From assembly GCF_024166365.1 (NCBI RefSeq), contig NC_064834.1, positions 52,308,001-52,372,000 of the forward strand: a stretch of 64,000 nt of DNA, in the 5' to 3' direction. Each line of letters starts with the position of its first letter. Positions within the stretch are counted from its first letter, which is position 1. The DNA comes from Elephas maximus indicus (taxonomy: Eukaryota > Chordata > Mammalia > Proboscidea > Elephantidae). The translations under genes and the position numbers were made by a program. The notes beneath the pieces were generated by a model. The model saw only the letters and a program-made list of their open reading frames with translations. It made no database searches and was not told the DNA's origin. Shown here one piece after another: positions 10,091 through 21,999 of the stretch.

Positions 10091-10985
10091 TACACTGTAC
10101 TGTTCCGAACATTGCTGGAATTTCCTTAGCTCCCTTGCCACAATGGGAGGCCCTGATTAGTTCACATGTTGGCCTGGTTGCAGCTGGGGGCACAATGATA
10201 GTGGCTGGGTTCATTCCCCTTCATTTCCTTCACTGTCCTGGCTCACCTTTTCCTTTGTTCCATGGCTTTCAGTGGATACTACTTTACCTCCCACCACCAT
10301 CAATGAAGAACATCTTTGCAGGGTCAGACATCTTCCAGGGGGCAGATTTTAGCTTTTTTATTGAGAAAGAAATTTCTAACCACTAGAGCTGCCTAAAAGG
10401 AAAGAGGTCTACCTCTGAAAGGAGTAAGCCTCCTGCCCTGGAGGTGTTCAAGCAGAAGCTAAACTCCCCACAATGGGTACATCGTGGGTAGTCCAGTAAA
10501 ATCCTTGGCTTCTAGAATCACTTGCAGCTCCAAGGCTCTAAATTCATCCCCAGTGGAGGAAGATGTGGTTTCAGGGGCTATGACACTGAAGGCTGGCACT
10601 TTCAGGAGGATTATTTTGACCAAGAAAGTAAAAGATGGTTTAGAGATCCCTTATTATGGGGAGGGGTACCAAAGACAAAGGTTGACCTAGGTTCCCTTCC
10701 CCAAAGGGTCTCTGAAGCTGTTCCTATCTTGTCTAGCTGTCTCCCTTCCCCTGCTGCCAAGCCCACAGGTTCTCTGCATGATCTACCTCTTCTCACTATG
10801 GTTTCAAAGCTGAACACAATCCAGCAAGGGGCAAGCAGAGGGAGAAAAATAGCACTGTTTGTAGGTGTAGGACATTTGAGATGTCACCATCAAGTGCACT
10901 GTCACCCCCAACACCGTCGATGTGGGGCTTGAATCCTGGGGTTCAAGGCTGGTACAGAGAGGGCACACAGAAAGCACCCTTCTAT
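10090..10985. other. Unassigned sequence
   Basis: No gene and no confidently named repeat are seen. Open frames reach about 136 codons but overlap and carry no recognisable domain. A T/G homopolymer pair follows at about 10998-11020. Confidence 0.3.
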
Positions 10986-11190
10986 CTACTATGTGTGTTT
11001 TTTTTTTTTCGGGGGGGGGAAGGAAAGTACATGTTCATTGTAAAAATGATAAACTATACAGAAAATAAAAAGAAAAAGCAAAAAATAACCACTAGAGTCA
11101 GACAAACTGTCGATATTTTAGTTACCATTCTACCAGACACCTCTTTATGCCTCTAAACAAACATAGATACAGGTATGCATTATACGTTAT

Positions 11191-11527
11191 TGTTAGCTGC
11201 CTTCAAGTTGGCCCTCAACTCATGCAACCTCATGAGCAAAAGAACTAAAGTTGGTCAGTCCTGCGTTATCCCCCGGATCGGTTGCTGATTGGATCGTTGT
11301 GATCCAGAAGGTTTTCACTGACTGATTTTTGTAAGTATTGCCAGGCCTTTCTTCCAAGTTCGTATTCAACTGGAAGCTCTGCTGAAACCTGTTCAGTATC
11401 ATAGCAACATGCAAGCCTCTACTGACAGATGGGTGATGGCTGCGCATGAGGTGCACTGGCGGGGAATTGAACCCAAGTCTTTTGCATGGAGAATGAGGAT
11501 TTTACCTCTGAACCACCAACACCCTTG
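11191..11527 (-). mobile_element. SINE with tRNA-Gly-like head and RTE-like tail
   Basis: Read on the minus strand the head is GGTGGTTCAGAGGTAAAATCC followed by GGGTTCAATTCCCCGCCAGTGCA, close to a tRNA-Gly with A and B boxes. The middle has GAGGCTTGCATGTTGC and GGTTTCAGCAGAGCTTCC. The tail ends in a GCAGCTAACAATAAC motif like the 3' end of the RTE LINE at 8010. It is a different subfamily from the short AfroSINEs. Confidence 0.75.
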
Positions 11528-11643
11528 TAATATGGTACCATATTTTTTTTTAATATGATATAAACAGGAACAAAGTCTTTGTTCCGTAATCTGCCATTTT
11601 AACAAAAAATATATGATGGACATTATTCTGTTTCAACAAATAT

Positions 11644-11846
11644 GTTGTAGTTGTGTGCCACTGAGTTGATTCTGACTTATGGCAACCCTGTAGGACAGGA
11701 TGGAAGTGCTCCATAGGGTTTCCAAGGCTGTAATCTTTATGGAAGCGGATGGCCACATCTTTCTCCCATGGAGCAGCTGGTGGGTTCAAACCACCAACCT
11801 TTCGGTTAGCAGTCGAACACTTAACCACTGCACCACCATGGCTTCT
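11644..11846 (-). mobile_element. AfroSINE-type SINE with 13-bp target-site duplication
   Basis: The minus strand reads GCCATGGTGGTGCAGTGG, then TAACCGAAAGGTTGGTGG, then the AGATGTGGCCATCCGC linker and the AAGTCAGAATCAAC tail. TTTCAACAAATAT flanks it at 11631-11643 and 11847-11859, an exact 13-bp duplication that dates insertion after the L1M host. Confidence 0.9.
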
Positions 11847-12552
11847 TTTCAACAAATATTGAGCTAAGTAATTATTTTAATAGCTGCATTATATTCTACT
11901 ATGTTATACACTCAGCCAGTCCTCTATTGATAGATGTTTAGGTTACTTCCAATTTACACTACTTTAAGCACCCTGAGATGAATATATTTGTGAACAGATC
12001 TTTTTGAACTCATATGATTATCTCCTTAGGGTAAATTCTAAGAAATGGAATTATTAGAACAAAGAAAATACACATTTTACATACACACAGTATCAAATTT
12101 CCCTCTCAGAAGGTTGTACTATACCACCTAACACCCACTAGGATGGCAATTATCAGAAAAACAGAAACTAACAAGTGTTGGCAAGGATGTGGATAAATTG
12201 GAACACTTGCACATCGATGGTAGGAATGTAAAATGGTGCAGCCACTGTGGAAAATAATTTGGCAGTTCCTCAGTAAGTTAAACATCAAATTACCAGCAAT
12301 TCCATGGCTAGGTATATACCCAAGACGCTTTAAAGCAGAGATTCAAACAGATACGTGTATATTAATATAAATTGCAGCATTATTCCCAATAGCCAAAAGG
12401 TGGAAACAACCCAAGTGTCCACGAACAGAGAAGTGGATAAACAAAATGTGGTACGTACATCTAATGGAATATTATTCAGCCATAAAGAGAAATGAAATTC
12501 TGATATGTGCTATGACATCAATGAACCTGGAAAACATTACGCTGGGTGAAAT

Positions 12553-12706
12553 TAAAAATAAAAAACCAAACCCATTGTCATAGAGTCAACTCCGATTCAT
12601 AGTGACCCTATAGGACAGAGTAGAACTGCCCCATAAGGTTTCCAAGGAGTGGCTGGCAGATTCAAACTGCTGCTGAACAATAAACCACTGCACCACCAGG
12701 GCTCCA
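12553..12706 (-). mobile_element. AfroSINE-type SINE inside L1
   Basis: The minus strand reads GGAGCCCTGGTGGTGCAGTGG, loses part of the B-box region, then AAACCTTATGGGGCAGTTC and GGGTCACTATGAATCGGAG and ends in a GGTTTTTTATT tail. L1 sequence resumes at once with GTCAGGCACAAAAGGAC. Confidence 0.85.
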
Positions 12707-12866
12707 AGTCAGGCACAAAAGGACAAATATTGTAGGACCCCACTTACTTGAAATACCTAGAATAGGCAAATGAATAGAGACAAAATTTATTGGTGGTTAC
12801 CAAGGACTGTGGAGAGGGAGAATGACAGTTATTGTGAAAGGGGTGCTGAGTTTCTGTTTGAGGTGA

Positions 12867-13682
<816 letters not shown>

Positions 13683-13841
13683 TTGGAAATGAATAGTGAT
13701 GATGGTAGTACAACACAGTGAAAGTAATTAATGGCACGGAATTGTACAATTAAAAGTAGTTAAAGTGGTAAACTTTTTATTATATACATATTTTTTACCA
13801 CAATAAATTAAAAAAAAATTTTTAAGGTTATACCACTGTTT

Positions 13842-14050
13842 AAGGAGCTCTGCTGGCACAGTGGTTAAGCTCTTGGCTGCTAACCGAAAGGTCTGCGGTT
13901 CGAACCCACCAGCCGCTCCACAGAATAAGATGTGGCAGTCTGCTTCCATAAAGATTACAGCCTTGGAAGCCCTTGGAAGACAGAGCAGTTCTACTCTGTC
14001 CTATAGTGTCAGATTCTACCCAACAGCAACAGGAACGGGTACCACTGTAT
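13842..14050 (+). mobile_element. AfroSINE-type SINE
   Basis: It starts AGGAGCTCTGCTGGCACAGTGG with GCTAACCGAAAGGTCTGCGG and a B-box GGTTCGAACCC. The body has AGATGTGGCAGTCTGCTTCC and GCAGTTCTACTCTGTCC, and the tail has GTGTCAGATTC. It sits about 20 bases beyond the L1 tail. Confidence 0.88.
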
Positions 14051-14149
14051 ATCCCCAACCGAAGAGTGCGTTGTCAGTCCTTCACCCTTTGCTTAATTGA
14101 TTAGGGCCCTTTCTTCAAATATAAAACAACAAAAACCCTAATTCTTCAG

Positions 14150-14260
14150 ACCAGTTTTTGTATGTGTGTTTGTGTGTGCATTTGTGTTTGTGATTATACA
14201 GGTCTAGATGAGCCTTGTGTACGAGCGTAATTGTATGTCTGTGTGTGTTCGCTATATAAA
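14150..14260. repeat. Degenerate TG-rich simple repeat
   Basis: GTATGTGTGTTTGTGTGTGCATTTGTGTTTG and related words, interrupted by unrelated bases. Confidence 0.65.
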
Positions 14261-14264
14261 CGTG

Positions 14265-14740
14265 AGTTTTTACCTCATAAGCTCAAGTTCTGCATGAAAA
14301 TTTTCCCCAAAAAAGGTTATAATCTCTCCAAATCCTTTCCTGCTACCTCATTGCACAGATGGGTCTGTTTTAGCATGCCTGGCCATGAGGATATTCACCC
14401 ACTGTCATCCTTGCCATTATCTCTGAATGCTCCTGGCCAAGGTTGTTAGGTAGAGTGGGAGATTAAACTCAGTTTTCCCACAGTGGGACTTCCAATGTCA
14501 ACCCAGATTCTCCTCCAGATGTGCCCCTGACACCACAGCTAAGGGACATGAGACTGTGTCTGCATCTCTGTGTGATGGGAACATCTCAAATCAATAAGTC
14601 TAAGTTGGCCATAGATCACTCCAAAGGGACCCAGAAGAGAAAGAAAGGGGAGTGACATGGCTCATCCTCTTCCTGCATCTGGTGCCTACTTTATAGAACT
14701 CTCTTCCATTCCTTTCTGCTCTATCAGCCCACTGTCAGTA
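14265..14740. other. Unassigned sequence
   Basis: No exon, RNA gene or nameable repeat is seen. Composition is average for the region. Confidence 0.3.
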
Positions 14741-15130
14741 TCTCTCACACATGTATCATTCCTGCTCTCACACATTCACATATAATCACGCAACCCATAT
14801 ATTCCCCTTGCAATCACACTCTCATTTTCATATAATTTAACTGTAATCATTTTTATACAATAGAGTCACAGAATTTGATGCTCACACAGACCCACTTACA
14901 TAAACACACAAGTTATCATCACACACCCAGTCACCTCATATTCACTCCTACAGTCTCACACTGTCACACTCTGTTCTAAGGAAGTGTAGTCACAAGTTCT
15001 CCCAGTCATGTCATTTCTGTTGCTGCAACCACATCTCTATACCCTACAACCCCAGCCAACACTCTCCCTCATGTACTGAGTCCCACAAAGCACACAGGTA
15101 CACTTTCACATCCTAATCAAATCTCTTGAG
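14740..15130. repeat. Degenerate CA/CACTCT-rich tract
   Basis: TCACACA, CACTCTC and ACACCC words recur without a fixed period. It is a decayed simple repeat rather than a clean array. Confidence 0.5.
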
Positions 15131-15164
15131 TCTATACATTTACCGAGAGAATCTTAAAATGTCA

Positions 15165-15320
15165 TAGCTCATCAGTCTACACGCCTTGTTTTAGAGATAG
15201 GATAACTGAGACTCAGAGAGGAAACAAATTGACTTGACTAAGGTCACACAATTAGTTAACAGCAAAGCCAGAGCTTCCACTCCAATCTCATGGCTCTCAT
15301 ACTAGTGCTCTTTCTCCTAT
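15165..15320 (-). repeat. MIR-type SINE fragment
   Basis: It contains AACTGAGACTCAGAGAGG, then AAGGTCACACAATTAG and a CCAGAGCTTCCACTCC segment, the MIR core on the minus strand. Confidence 0.75.
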
Positions 15321-15534
15321 GCCAAAATTCCTCCCTCTCTGTTTCCCTTTATCTCACTATGCCAAACCCTTCCTGGTACAGACTCTCAGAAACATTCACA
15401 TAAAGTAGGGTGGCTCTTGGAGAGGCAGGCAGCAGGGTGAGTGGAACAAGTATGAATCTGGAATACAAAATAGCCTGAGTTGAAATATCAAGTACCTTGC
15501 AGGGTGGTGACAGGGCACAGAGAATGTATGTAAA

Positions 15535-15765
15535 GCACCTGGCACAAAGTAATAACTACTAACATTTATTGGAGACTTGTTATGTGCTAGGCACTGTGCC
15601 AAGCACTTTACATACTTTAACTCATTTAATATTTACAACCTTTTTAAGTGTGATTATCTCCCTATCACAAAGAAGGAAGTGAGGCCCAGAGAGGTTAAGT
15701 CACTCACCCAAGGTCATTCAGCTAGTGAGGCTGAAGACCAAGATTATACTTTGCTCTGAATACAA
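15535..15765 (-). repeat. MIR-type SINE fragment
   Basis: It has TGTGCTAGGCACTGTGCCAAG, then AACTCATTTAATATTTAC, then GAGGCCCAGAGAGGTTAAG and CCAAGGTCATTCAGCTAG, a nearly full minus-strand MIR. Confidence 0.8.
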
Positions 15766-15804
15766 GTCTGGTTTTCATGTATTATATTGTGCTTCTTCCC
15801 TCAA

Positions 15805-15945
15805 TAACAAAGGCTATCATTTACTGAATACCTACACTGTGTCCCAGACAGTGTGTTGAAAGCTATATATGCATATTTCCTATGTATGGGTAAAAAAAAC
15901 TCCACTTTACAGATAGACTGAGACTTGGTAGGTGTTCAACGGATG
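15805..15945 (-). repeat. MIR-type SINE fragment
   Basis: It shows CATTTACTGAATACCTACACTGTG and TCCACTTTACAGATAGACTGAGAC, diverged MIR order. Confidence 0.6.
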
Positions 15946-16234
15946 GTATCTTTTATCATTATGGGAAGGAAGAGTCTAAACTTAAAATTAACATTAGCTG
16001 TATTTTGTCACCAGGTAAATTTCTCAGATCATGCGAGTCTTCAGTGAATCTGATCAATCCCATTGATAAGTTCATTCAAATAACCTTCCTTCCCCACTGA
16101 TATATAAGTTCCTGCATCTCCCACTCTAATGCATCACAGGAAGTGATCCCTGATGTGACCACATACACAGTTTCTCACTTCCAGTCATTATATAAAGTCA
16201 TACTCAAGCACAAGTTTTACACAAAGTAATAAGG

Positions 16235-16475
16235 CCATTGTGGTTTAACCAATTAGCAAGAACATTAGAGAACGGAGTCAAAATACCTGGTTCCTAGCTG
16301 CATCCCACTAGCTGTAAGACCACAAGCAAATTACTCTCTCTGCCTCAGTTCCTGCATCTGCAATATTAGAATAGCAATTCCTACCTCCCAGGGTTGATCT
16401 GAGTTTAGGATGTTATAAGATATCATCAGAGAAATCCTGGCATACAGGAGGCACTCAAAATATGCCACCCATAGT
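16235..16475 (+). repeat. MIR-type SINE fragment
   Basis: It shows GTCAAAATACCTGGTTCCTAG, then CTCTGCCTCAGTTCCTGCATCTG, then CTACCTCCCAGGGTTG and CCTGGCATACAGGAGGCACTC. It is an almost complete plus-strand MIR. Confidence 0.8.
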
Positions 16476-16634
16476 CTCACACACAAAGATACAATACTGG
16501 CACTCATACCAACCTAAGAGAGATAGCCACACAAATCTGCAGAAGCCCCACACAACACACCAAAAGGTAGATGTGATCAGATCTGCTGGTGGTAAGCTGT
16601 CAAAATGGTTAAAAGCAGGGAATATTAAGTGACC

Positions 16635-17030
16635 TTGGGCAAGTCACATTACAGCTCTTTCTAAGAAAAAAATAAAAATGTAAGACCCACTTTAAAAAAA
16701 ACATAACCATAGCATTATCACACTTAACAAAATCAGCAATAATCCTTAATGTCATCACATATCCAATCCATATAAAATTTTCCAATTTTCCATCTTTTTG
16801 GCTTTTTCAAATAAGAAGCCACCAAGGTTCACGCAACAATATGTTTGGTCGTTATCTCTCTCTGTGTATTTTAAAATTTGTATGATTCTCGTTTCCGTTT
16901 GAAGAACCTAGTCACTTGTCCAGTAGAATGTCTCACACTAAGAAAAAAATCACGCTTTTTTAAAACTTATTTTTAATGTGCAACTATTACATGAATATAT
17001 TCTTGGTTTAAAAAAAAAAATTATACACCA
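16635..17030. mobile_element. Probable L1M 3'-region fragment
   Basis: AT-rich sequence includes ACATAACCATAGCATTATCACAC and CCAATTTTCCATCTTTTTGGC, phrases like those in old L1 3' ends. It ends in an A-run near 17010-17020. The call is weak and the orientation uncertain. Confidence 0.4.
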
Positions 17031-17079
17031 CAGGTAAAGCTAAAGTCTCCCTTGACCATCCCCAACTCCAGTTCTTTAA

Positions 17080-17225
17080 CCTCCCTAAATCTTGATCTTC
17101 TCATCTTTAAAACAGGAAAGCTTTTCTTCCTAGGGTTGCTGTGAGAATTATATATGGAGCTTGGAAGAGCTTAGCTCAGTGCCTGGCCCACCGTAATCCT
17201 TCAATAAAAGTCGCCTCTAATGATT
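17080..17225 (+). repeat. MIR-type SINE fragment
   Basis: CTTCTCATCTTTAAAACAGG, GGGTTGCTGTGAGAATTATA and CTCAGTGCCTGGCCC occur in MIR order. Confidence 0.75.
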
Positions 17226-17239
17226 TTTAGTCGCTGTTA

Positions 17240-17720
17240 TTATTACCCCGGCAAACACAGAAGAGCCGCCCAGGCCCCGTGCGTGTTCAGCACCATGGAC
17301 AGAGGTGGCGCCTGTGCGCGTCCCGGCTTGGAATAGCTGCTCGCGGGAGGATCTGTAAATAAAGCCGCGCGGCTTCCGGCGGGCCCAGTTCAGCGATGAA
17401 GGGGAAAGAAATCAGGGATTTTCCGAGCCGCCTGCTCCGGCTCCGCGTCTGGTGGAGACAATTATCCGCATACGCTCGGGCTGGCCTCGCCGAGGTCCCG
17501 GGTCACTGCAGACCTAGGCCCCGCCCTTGAAGCAAGAAGCCAGACCGGGTGCAGGCCGAGACGTGCCTCAGTCTCCCGGGTTGCAGAATAGCCGCGAGGG
17601 GGAGGGGCACCTTGGAAATGGCCTGGAAGGCCCTCCGGGGCCCTTCGCCCCTCACATGGCCCCCAGCAGACGCCCACCGCGGCCCCCAACATGCTCGGAA
17701 GTGTTTTGAGGAGAGGGGAC
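17240..17720. promoter_or_regulatory. CpG-enriched candidate regulatory block
   Basis: CpG words recur at moderate density (GCGCGTCCCGGC, AGCCGCGCGGC, CTCCGCGTCTGG). ATTATCCGCATACGC lies at 17460-17474. The block is repeat-free. Overlapping open frames on both strands reflect GC content and no exon signals are convincing. Confidence 0.4.
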
Positions 17721-17764
17721 AGCTCTGGGGGAGGGGGAAGCGGCCTCCGGAAGCCGACACTGGG

Positions 17765-18165
17765 TACAATTAGCAGGGAGCGGAGACGCCCGCGAAAGCT
17801 GATTTAATTAGGTGACACGGTGCCAGGCAGGGATGCGGTGGGGAGGGGAGAGCAGGGTCAAAACATTTTGTAAAAATCTGTTTCACAAACGCTGCTGCTC
17901 CCCTCGGGGCAGAGAGAGATTACTGCATCTTTGGTGTCGATCAAGACAGGCAAAAGGCGGCCAGGAGAGTGGGACATTTCTTTTCCTCAGCCTTGTCTTT
18001 TGTCCAGCCCCCCAAAACAGTCCTAGGAGCCCGCAGCTTTGCTGGGGTGGGGCGTGTGGGGCCGGGGGGAGGACAGGGGGCGCTGACCTGATGAGACACC
18101 TCTAAGGGGAAACAAAGTGTTGTCTGGTTGATGTCTCTCCTCCCCCCACGTCTCACAGTCACATG
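17765..18165. promoter_or_regulatory. Candidate conserved non-coding element
   Basis: This repeat-free block contains GCTGATTTAATTAGGTGACACG (homeodomain core near 17801-17812), CAAAACATTTTGTAAAAATCTG and GATTACTGCATC. The mixture of AT-rich cores in GC-rich DNA resembles the other candidates in this window. Function is inferred. Confidence 0.4.
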
Positions 18166-18234
18166 AATAATAGGCAGTTGTTGCAGGAAGCACCTACTTT
18201 CCAGAAAAAAGCTGTCATTTGCTGAGGAGGTACT

Positions 18235-18370
18235 CTGCCATTACTAGATGTCTGATCTTGGTTAAGTTGTTTAAACTCTTTGTGCCTCAGTTTCTTCATC
18301 TTTAAAATGGTAAAGACCCTTCTAGAGTTGATGTGAGGAATAAAGGAAACAGGTATGTAGTAGTAAGCAC
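18235..18370 (+). repeat. MIR-type SINE fragment
   Basis: GTGCCTCAGTTTCTTCATCTTTAAAATGG and GTTGATGTGAGGAATAAAGG are the plus-strand MIR core. Confidence 0.8.
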
Positions 18371-18374
18371 TGTT

Positions 18375-18610
18375 GTCATTATTATATTATTTTTATTACT
18401 TTTAGATGCCAGGCTAATTGCTTGACAGCTTTAGTCCCTAATCCTCAAAAGAACTCTACATCACAGATGTGATTATCCCCATTTTACAGATGTGGAAGCG
18501 GAGACTCAAGGGGTTTAACTTGCTGTGTCACTGACCTGCCAGGGGCGGATCTAGGAATTGGACTCAGAACTGTTTGGTGTTAAAGCCTCTGCTTTTCCAC
18601 AAACCCACTG
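18375..18610 (-). repeat. MIR-type SINE fragment, inverted relative to its neighbour
   Basis: GCCAGGCTAATTGCTTGACAGC, TTATCCCCATTTTACAGATG and GAAGCGGAGACTCAAGG are the minus-strand MIR core, back to back with the preceding copy. Confidence 0.75.
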
Positions 18611-18754
18611 CTGAGCTGTCTCAATTCCCACTTGTGACTTATCTCAGTTGATCTCGCCAGACCCAACAATATAACTGCATCAGATACTCACCTGTGTCTG
18701 ACACAGCCAAACCCACCTCAGGTCCTACACATTGGCATGGCACTGGTTAAGAGG

Positions 18755-19200
18755 AAGTGTGCAACACATGCACACACACCCACATGTGCATATGTCACCA
18801 GAGACCGTCACACAGGGTTGCCCTGCCACAGAGAGATGCTCCTATGCTCACCACCTCGTTCAGAAGTAAAGTGACATGCACACAAGTGCCTATCCACCTG
18901 CAGTCAAGTACAGTGCACCCCATCACAGAGAAAGGGGATTGTCACACAGAGAAACAGTTATACCCAACATCACAAGAGAGATGTAGTAATGTACAAATAT
19001 ACAAAAACACAAAGTGTGTAATGCTTTCACGTGTACAAATACATCAAGCTAGTAAGACATGAACAATTACACATGTAGTCACATACACAGGAAGATAAGT
19101 TTTTTTGGCAAGACACCATTTACACAAACACATACAGAAATCTGAGGTTGCAACACACCCACTATTACACGCTGTCACACGCCATCTCATGGAGAGAAGA
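18755..19200. repeat. Degenerate CA-rich tract
   Basis: ACACATGCACACACACC is followed by scattered CACAC, ACACAGAG and CACATG words. It is interrupted on the right by a SINE and resumes weakly at 19400-19580. Confidence 0.5.
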
Positions 19201-19226
19201 GCTACACACCCACCATAACACCACAA

Positions 19227-19392
19227 ACCAAAACCCAAACCCACTGCTGTCCAGTCAATTCCGAATCGTAGCGACCCTACAGGACAGAGTAGAATTGCCC
19301 CACAGGGTTTCCAAGGAGTAGCTGGTGAATTCATACTGCTAACCTTTTGGTTAGCAGCCGAGCTCTTAACCACTGTGCCAGCAGGGCTCCAC
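19227..19392 (-). mobile_element. AfroSINE-type SINE with target-site duplication
   Basis: The minus strand reads GGAGCCCTGCTGGCACAGTGG, GCTAACCAAAAGGTTAGCAG, GGGGCAATTCTACTCTGTCC and GGGTCGCTACGATTCGG with a GGTTTTGG tail. AACACCACAA lies at 19217-19226 and 19393-19402, giving a 10-bp duplication within CA-rich target DNA. Confidence 0.9.
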
Positions 19393-19409
19393 AACACCAC
19401 AATACACTA

Positions 19410-20315
19410 CATAACATCACAATACTTGAGAGATGATGCCAGGCATGTGTATCACACAGAAAGAAATCTAGTCAAAACCCAGTTCCTATGCACACACTCC
19501 CCAGATACATTTACACAGATCAGTGGAGACAGGGAGAGACATCATCTCCCAGGCACACACACATGCACACACACGCACACTCCACACTCGGTCTCCTCTT
19601 AGACCCTCTGGGAAGCTGGCTTGGACCCAAGGGCTTCCTGCCTCCTAAAGTCTTCAGGGCATGGGGACCAATTGAGTCCCCTCCCCTAGCTTCTCCCAGC
19701 TGAGCCCAGGACAGCAGGGATGGGCATCAGGGACACAGTCCAGCAGCAATGGGGAGGGGATCTTGGACAACCGGTCCTGTGGCTGCCTAGCACCATAGCC
19801 AGCCCAAGCTGGGGCCAGCAGGTGGGACTTGGGGGCTGTTCTCCTATCTCCCAACTTCATTCCCACCACCATCCCAGTCTCATACCGCAGCATTAGCTTT
19901 CAGAAAAGAGAAAAAGGATTCCTCAGCAACTTCCTTTCCTGGGAGCAAAGGCTATGTCCTCAGATCTCTCCCCCACCTGTTGTCACCTACCTGTCCAGGT
20001 GCTCTGTCTCAGCAGCTCAGAGCTCCAGCCTAGGCAAGGTCCCGAAGGCAAATGGGTGGAGCCTAGTTCCATCCTCTGTGCCCCTCAGTTCTAGTTCTCC
20101 CTGCAGCTGCCCCCCTCCAGCTCCAGGCCCCCTGGGTAGCCCCCTCCCTCCCTGCCGCCTGCTCATCCGGTGCTGCTTCTCTTCTCTGAAAACCAGACTA
20201 GGGACTGGGGGGCAGGGGGGAGGATCCCAGGAGAGGAAGTGGCATCTGATGGCCCCAGCACCAAACCTGGGGGGCTGCAGGGGGGGAAGGGAGGAGCAGG
20301 GAGGCTTCTCATTGT
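19410..20315. other. Unassigned sequence
   Basis: Remnant CA-rich sequence occurs to about 19580 (ACACACACATGCACACACACG), then GC-moderate sequence with no exon or named repeat. A 172-codon Ser/Pro-rich open frame at 19829-20347 has no domain features. Confidence 0.35.
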
Positions 20316-20319
20316 GTGA

Positions 20320-20660
20320 GGGAAATTTTATTTTTAACAGATGCTAAGGCAGATGGCACAGAATTAACAGAAAATGGGAGAGGAAAGAGAGGAAGAACAT
20401 TACTGACTCCGGAGAGAGTGGACATTAAAAAAATAAAGAATAAGGGAATGAAAACAAGTTTAAGTGCTCTCTCCGGGGGGGTCGGGGGGAGGGAAGGGTA
20501 GCTGAGAGGCAGAGAGGGACGGAGCAGCGTGGTGATAACCAGAGGCGTGAAATTACAAAAGTAAAATTTGTGGGACTCGGGAGGGGCTGTGAAGGCCCCG
20601 GTTTCATTGCAAAACTCACTCAGAAATTACTGATGTGATGTTTGAGCTTTTATCATTAAT
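20320..20660. promoter_or_regulatory. Candidate conserved non-coding element
   Basis: GGGAAATTTTATTTTTAACAG, ACAGAATTAACAG, GAAATTACAAAAG and CATTAATAATAATTGAG lie in repeat-free sequence flanked by a long purine tract. The AT-rich homeodomain-like words suggest a regulatory element. Not tested. Confidence 0.35.
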
Positions 20661-21480
20661 AATAATTGAGAGGAGAGGGGAAGACAATAAGATTCATGTG
20701 GCTTTGGGGGCGGGGTTGAAGCACCAGGAGAAAAGGTACTTGAGTCATGGGGGAGAGGAGGAGAGAAGGGCCCTCTCTGACAGAAGAAGAAAGGGAAGAG
20801 AGAAAAACTCTGAGAGACGCAGCAGAAACTGAGAGCTGGAGAGACGGGACAGAATAAAAGAAAAGGAAGGAGAATATACAAGGGAAAAGGGGAGAAAGAA
20901 GAGAAACTGTCAAAGAAGGAATAAAACAGAAGGGGGTGGTAGGGGATGAAAGGAAACTAAAGACTGGAGATTTAGAGACAAAGCAGTTGAGACAAAGAGA
21001 GGGAGAAATTGAAAAGAAGAGACAGAGATAGGGGAAGAGAGAGCTTGAAAGACAGCATCAGAAACAGAGAGAGACAAAACACACCTATAGACCAGTGGGC
21101 AAGGAAAGTGGCCCCAAAGATGAGGGAGTAATGTTCCAAGTGACCAAGAGCAGGAGGACCAAAAGAAACAGGAGGGAGAGACAAAGAAAAAAGAGCAGAG
21201 CTCCAGACAGAGGGAGAGATGAATGGGGAAAAAAGAAAGAGACAAAGCAAAATGGAGAGAGAACAAAAACTAAGACTTTGAAAGAGACATAGACAGAGTT
21301 GGAGAGACAGAAATTTTGAAGACAGAAACAGATCCCCCACAATCAAGATGAGAAAGAGAAGTGAGACAGAGAAAGGGAGAAAGAAAAACTGGGCCAGAGG
21401 CGGAGAGAGACAGAGAGGCTGTGGGGGAGACAACAGAGAGGGCAGGAAGGGAGGAAGGAATGGGAGACAAAGAGGAATGG
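20660..21480. repeat. Long purine-rich (GA)n low-complexity tract
   Basis: About 800 bases on the plus strand are almost wholly A/G with words such as GAGAGACAGAGA and GAAAGAGAC. It has no fixed period. The minus strand yields Leu/Ser/Phe-rich pseudo-frames of up to 153 codons that I exclude as genes. Such tracts can form triplex (H-DNA) structures. Confidence 0.85.
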
Positions 21481-21484
21481 CCGT

Positions 21485-21640
21485 TTATCTCTCCTCCCAA
21501 ATTAATTGAGGCTACATCAGCCTAAGCCACTAAAACGGAGCGATTATGAATGGGTTAGTCACAGGTGGAGTTAAAGGCCTTCAGAGGGATATTAGCCAAA
21601 ATTGAGTGGCTTTTAATTTCTTTCTAACGAGAGACTGTGG
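21485..21640. promoter_or_regulatory. Candidate conserved non-coding element
   Basis: CCAAATTAATTGAGGC (21497-21512), AAAACGGAGCGATTATG and GCTTTTAATTTCTTTC occur in a compact 150-base repeat-free block directly after the purine tract. Palindromic AATTAATT is a homeodomain dimer-type site. Confidence 0.4.
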
Positions 21641-21995
21641 CTGGGGAACCAGGCACCGCCTCCGCTCAGCTCCACTGCTAAACACGGCGTGGGGGCGGCC
21701 TGGGCCACTCGCCACCTGACCTGTGTGGCACAGGCAGCCAAGTGGAAATGGCCATGCCTGCAACACGCCTGCAACATGCCTGGAACATGGGACACATGGT
21801 GGGTGGCCCATTGGGGGCCAGTTGGGAGGAGGTGGGAGGTTATCATCCTTGGAAGTGGCCAGGCCAGGAAGCACACAGGCAGGGCAGGGAGCATGGGGCA
21901 GGAGCTGAGCACTCTGGGGTGTACGAGAGGGGCAAGTAGACAGCAATGAGAAAGTCCCGCCATTGCTATTGGATTCTCCAATTATCCCAGACCCC
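21640..21995. other. Unassigned sequence
   Basis: GC-rich sequence with tandem-like CTGCAACACGCCTGCAACATGCCTGGAACATG near 21758-21789, a short imperfect repeat of about 12 bases. No gene is recognised. Confidence 0.35.
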
Positions 21996-21999
21996 ACTC

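Larger units (their letters stand above)
11022..12084. mobile_element. L1M-type 3'-region fragment interrupted by two SINEs
   Basis: AT-rich pieces at 11022-11185, 11528-11630 and 11860-12084 resemble old L1 3' regions (AAATTCTAAGAAATGGAATTATTAGAACAAAG near 12030). Two SINEs (11191-11527 and 11644-11846) split them. The single-element reading is inference and the pieces are heavily diverged. Confidence 0.5.

Noticed and set aside
20910..21433. Leu/Ser/Phe-rich minus-strand frames
   Set aside because: They are the complement of the long purine tract, not genes.
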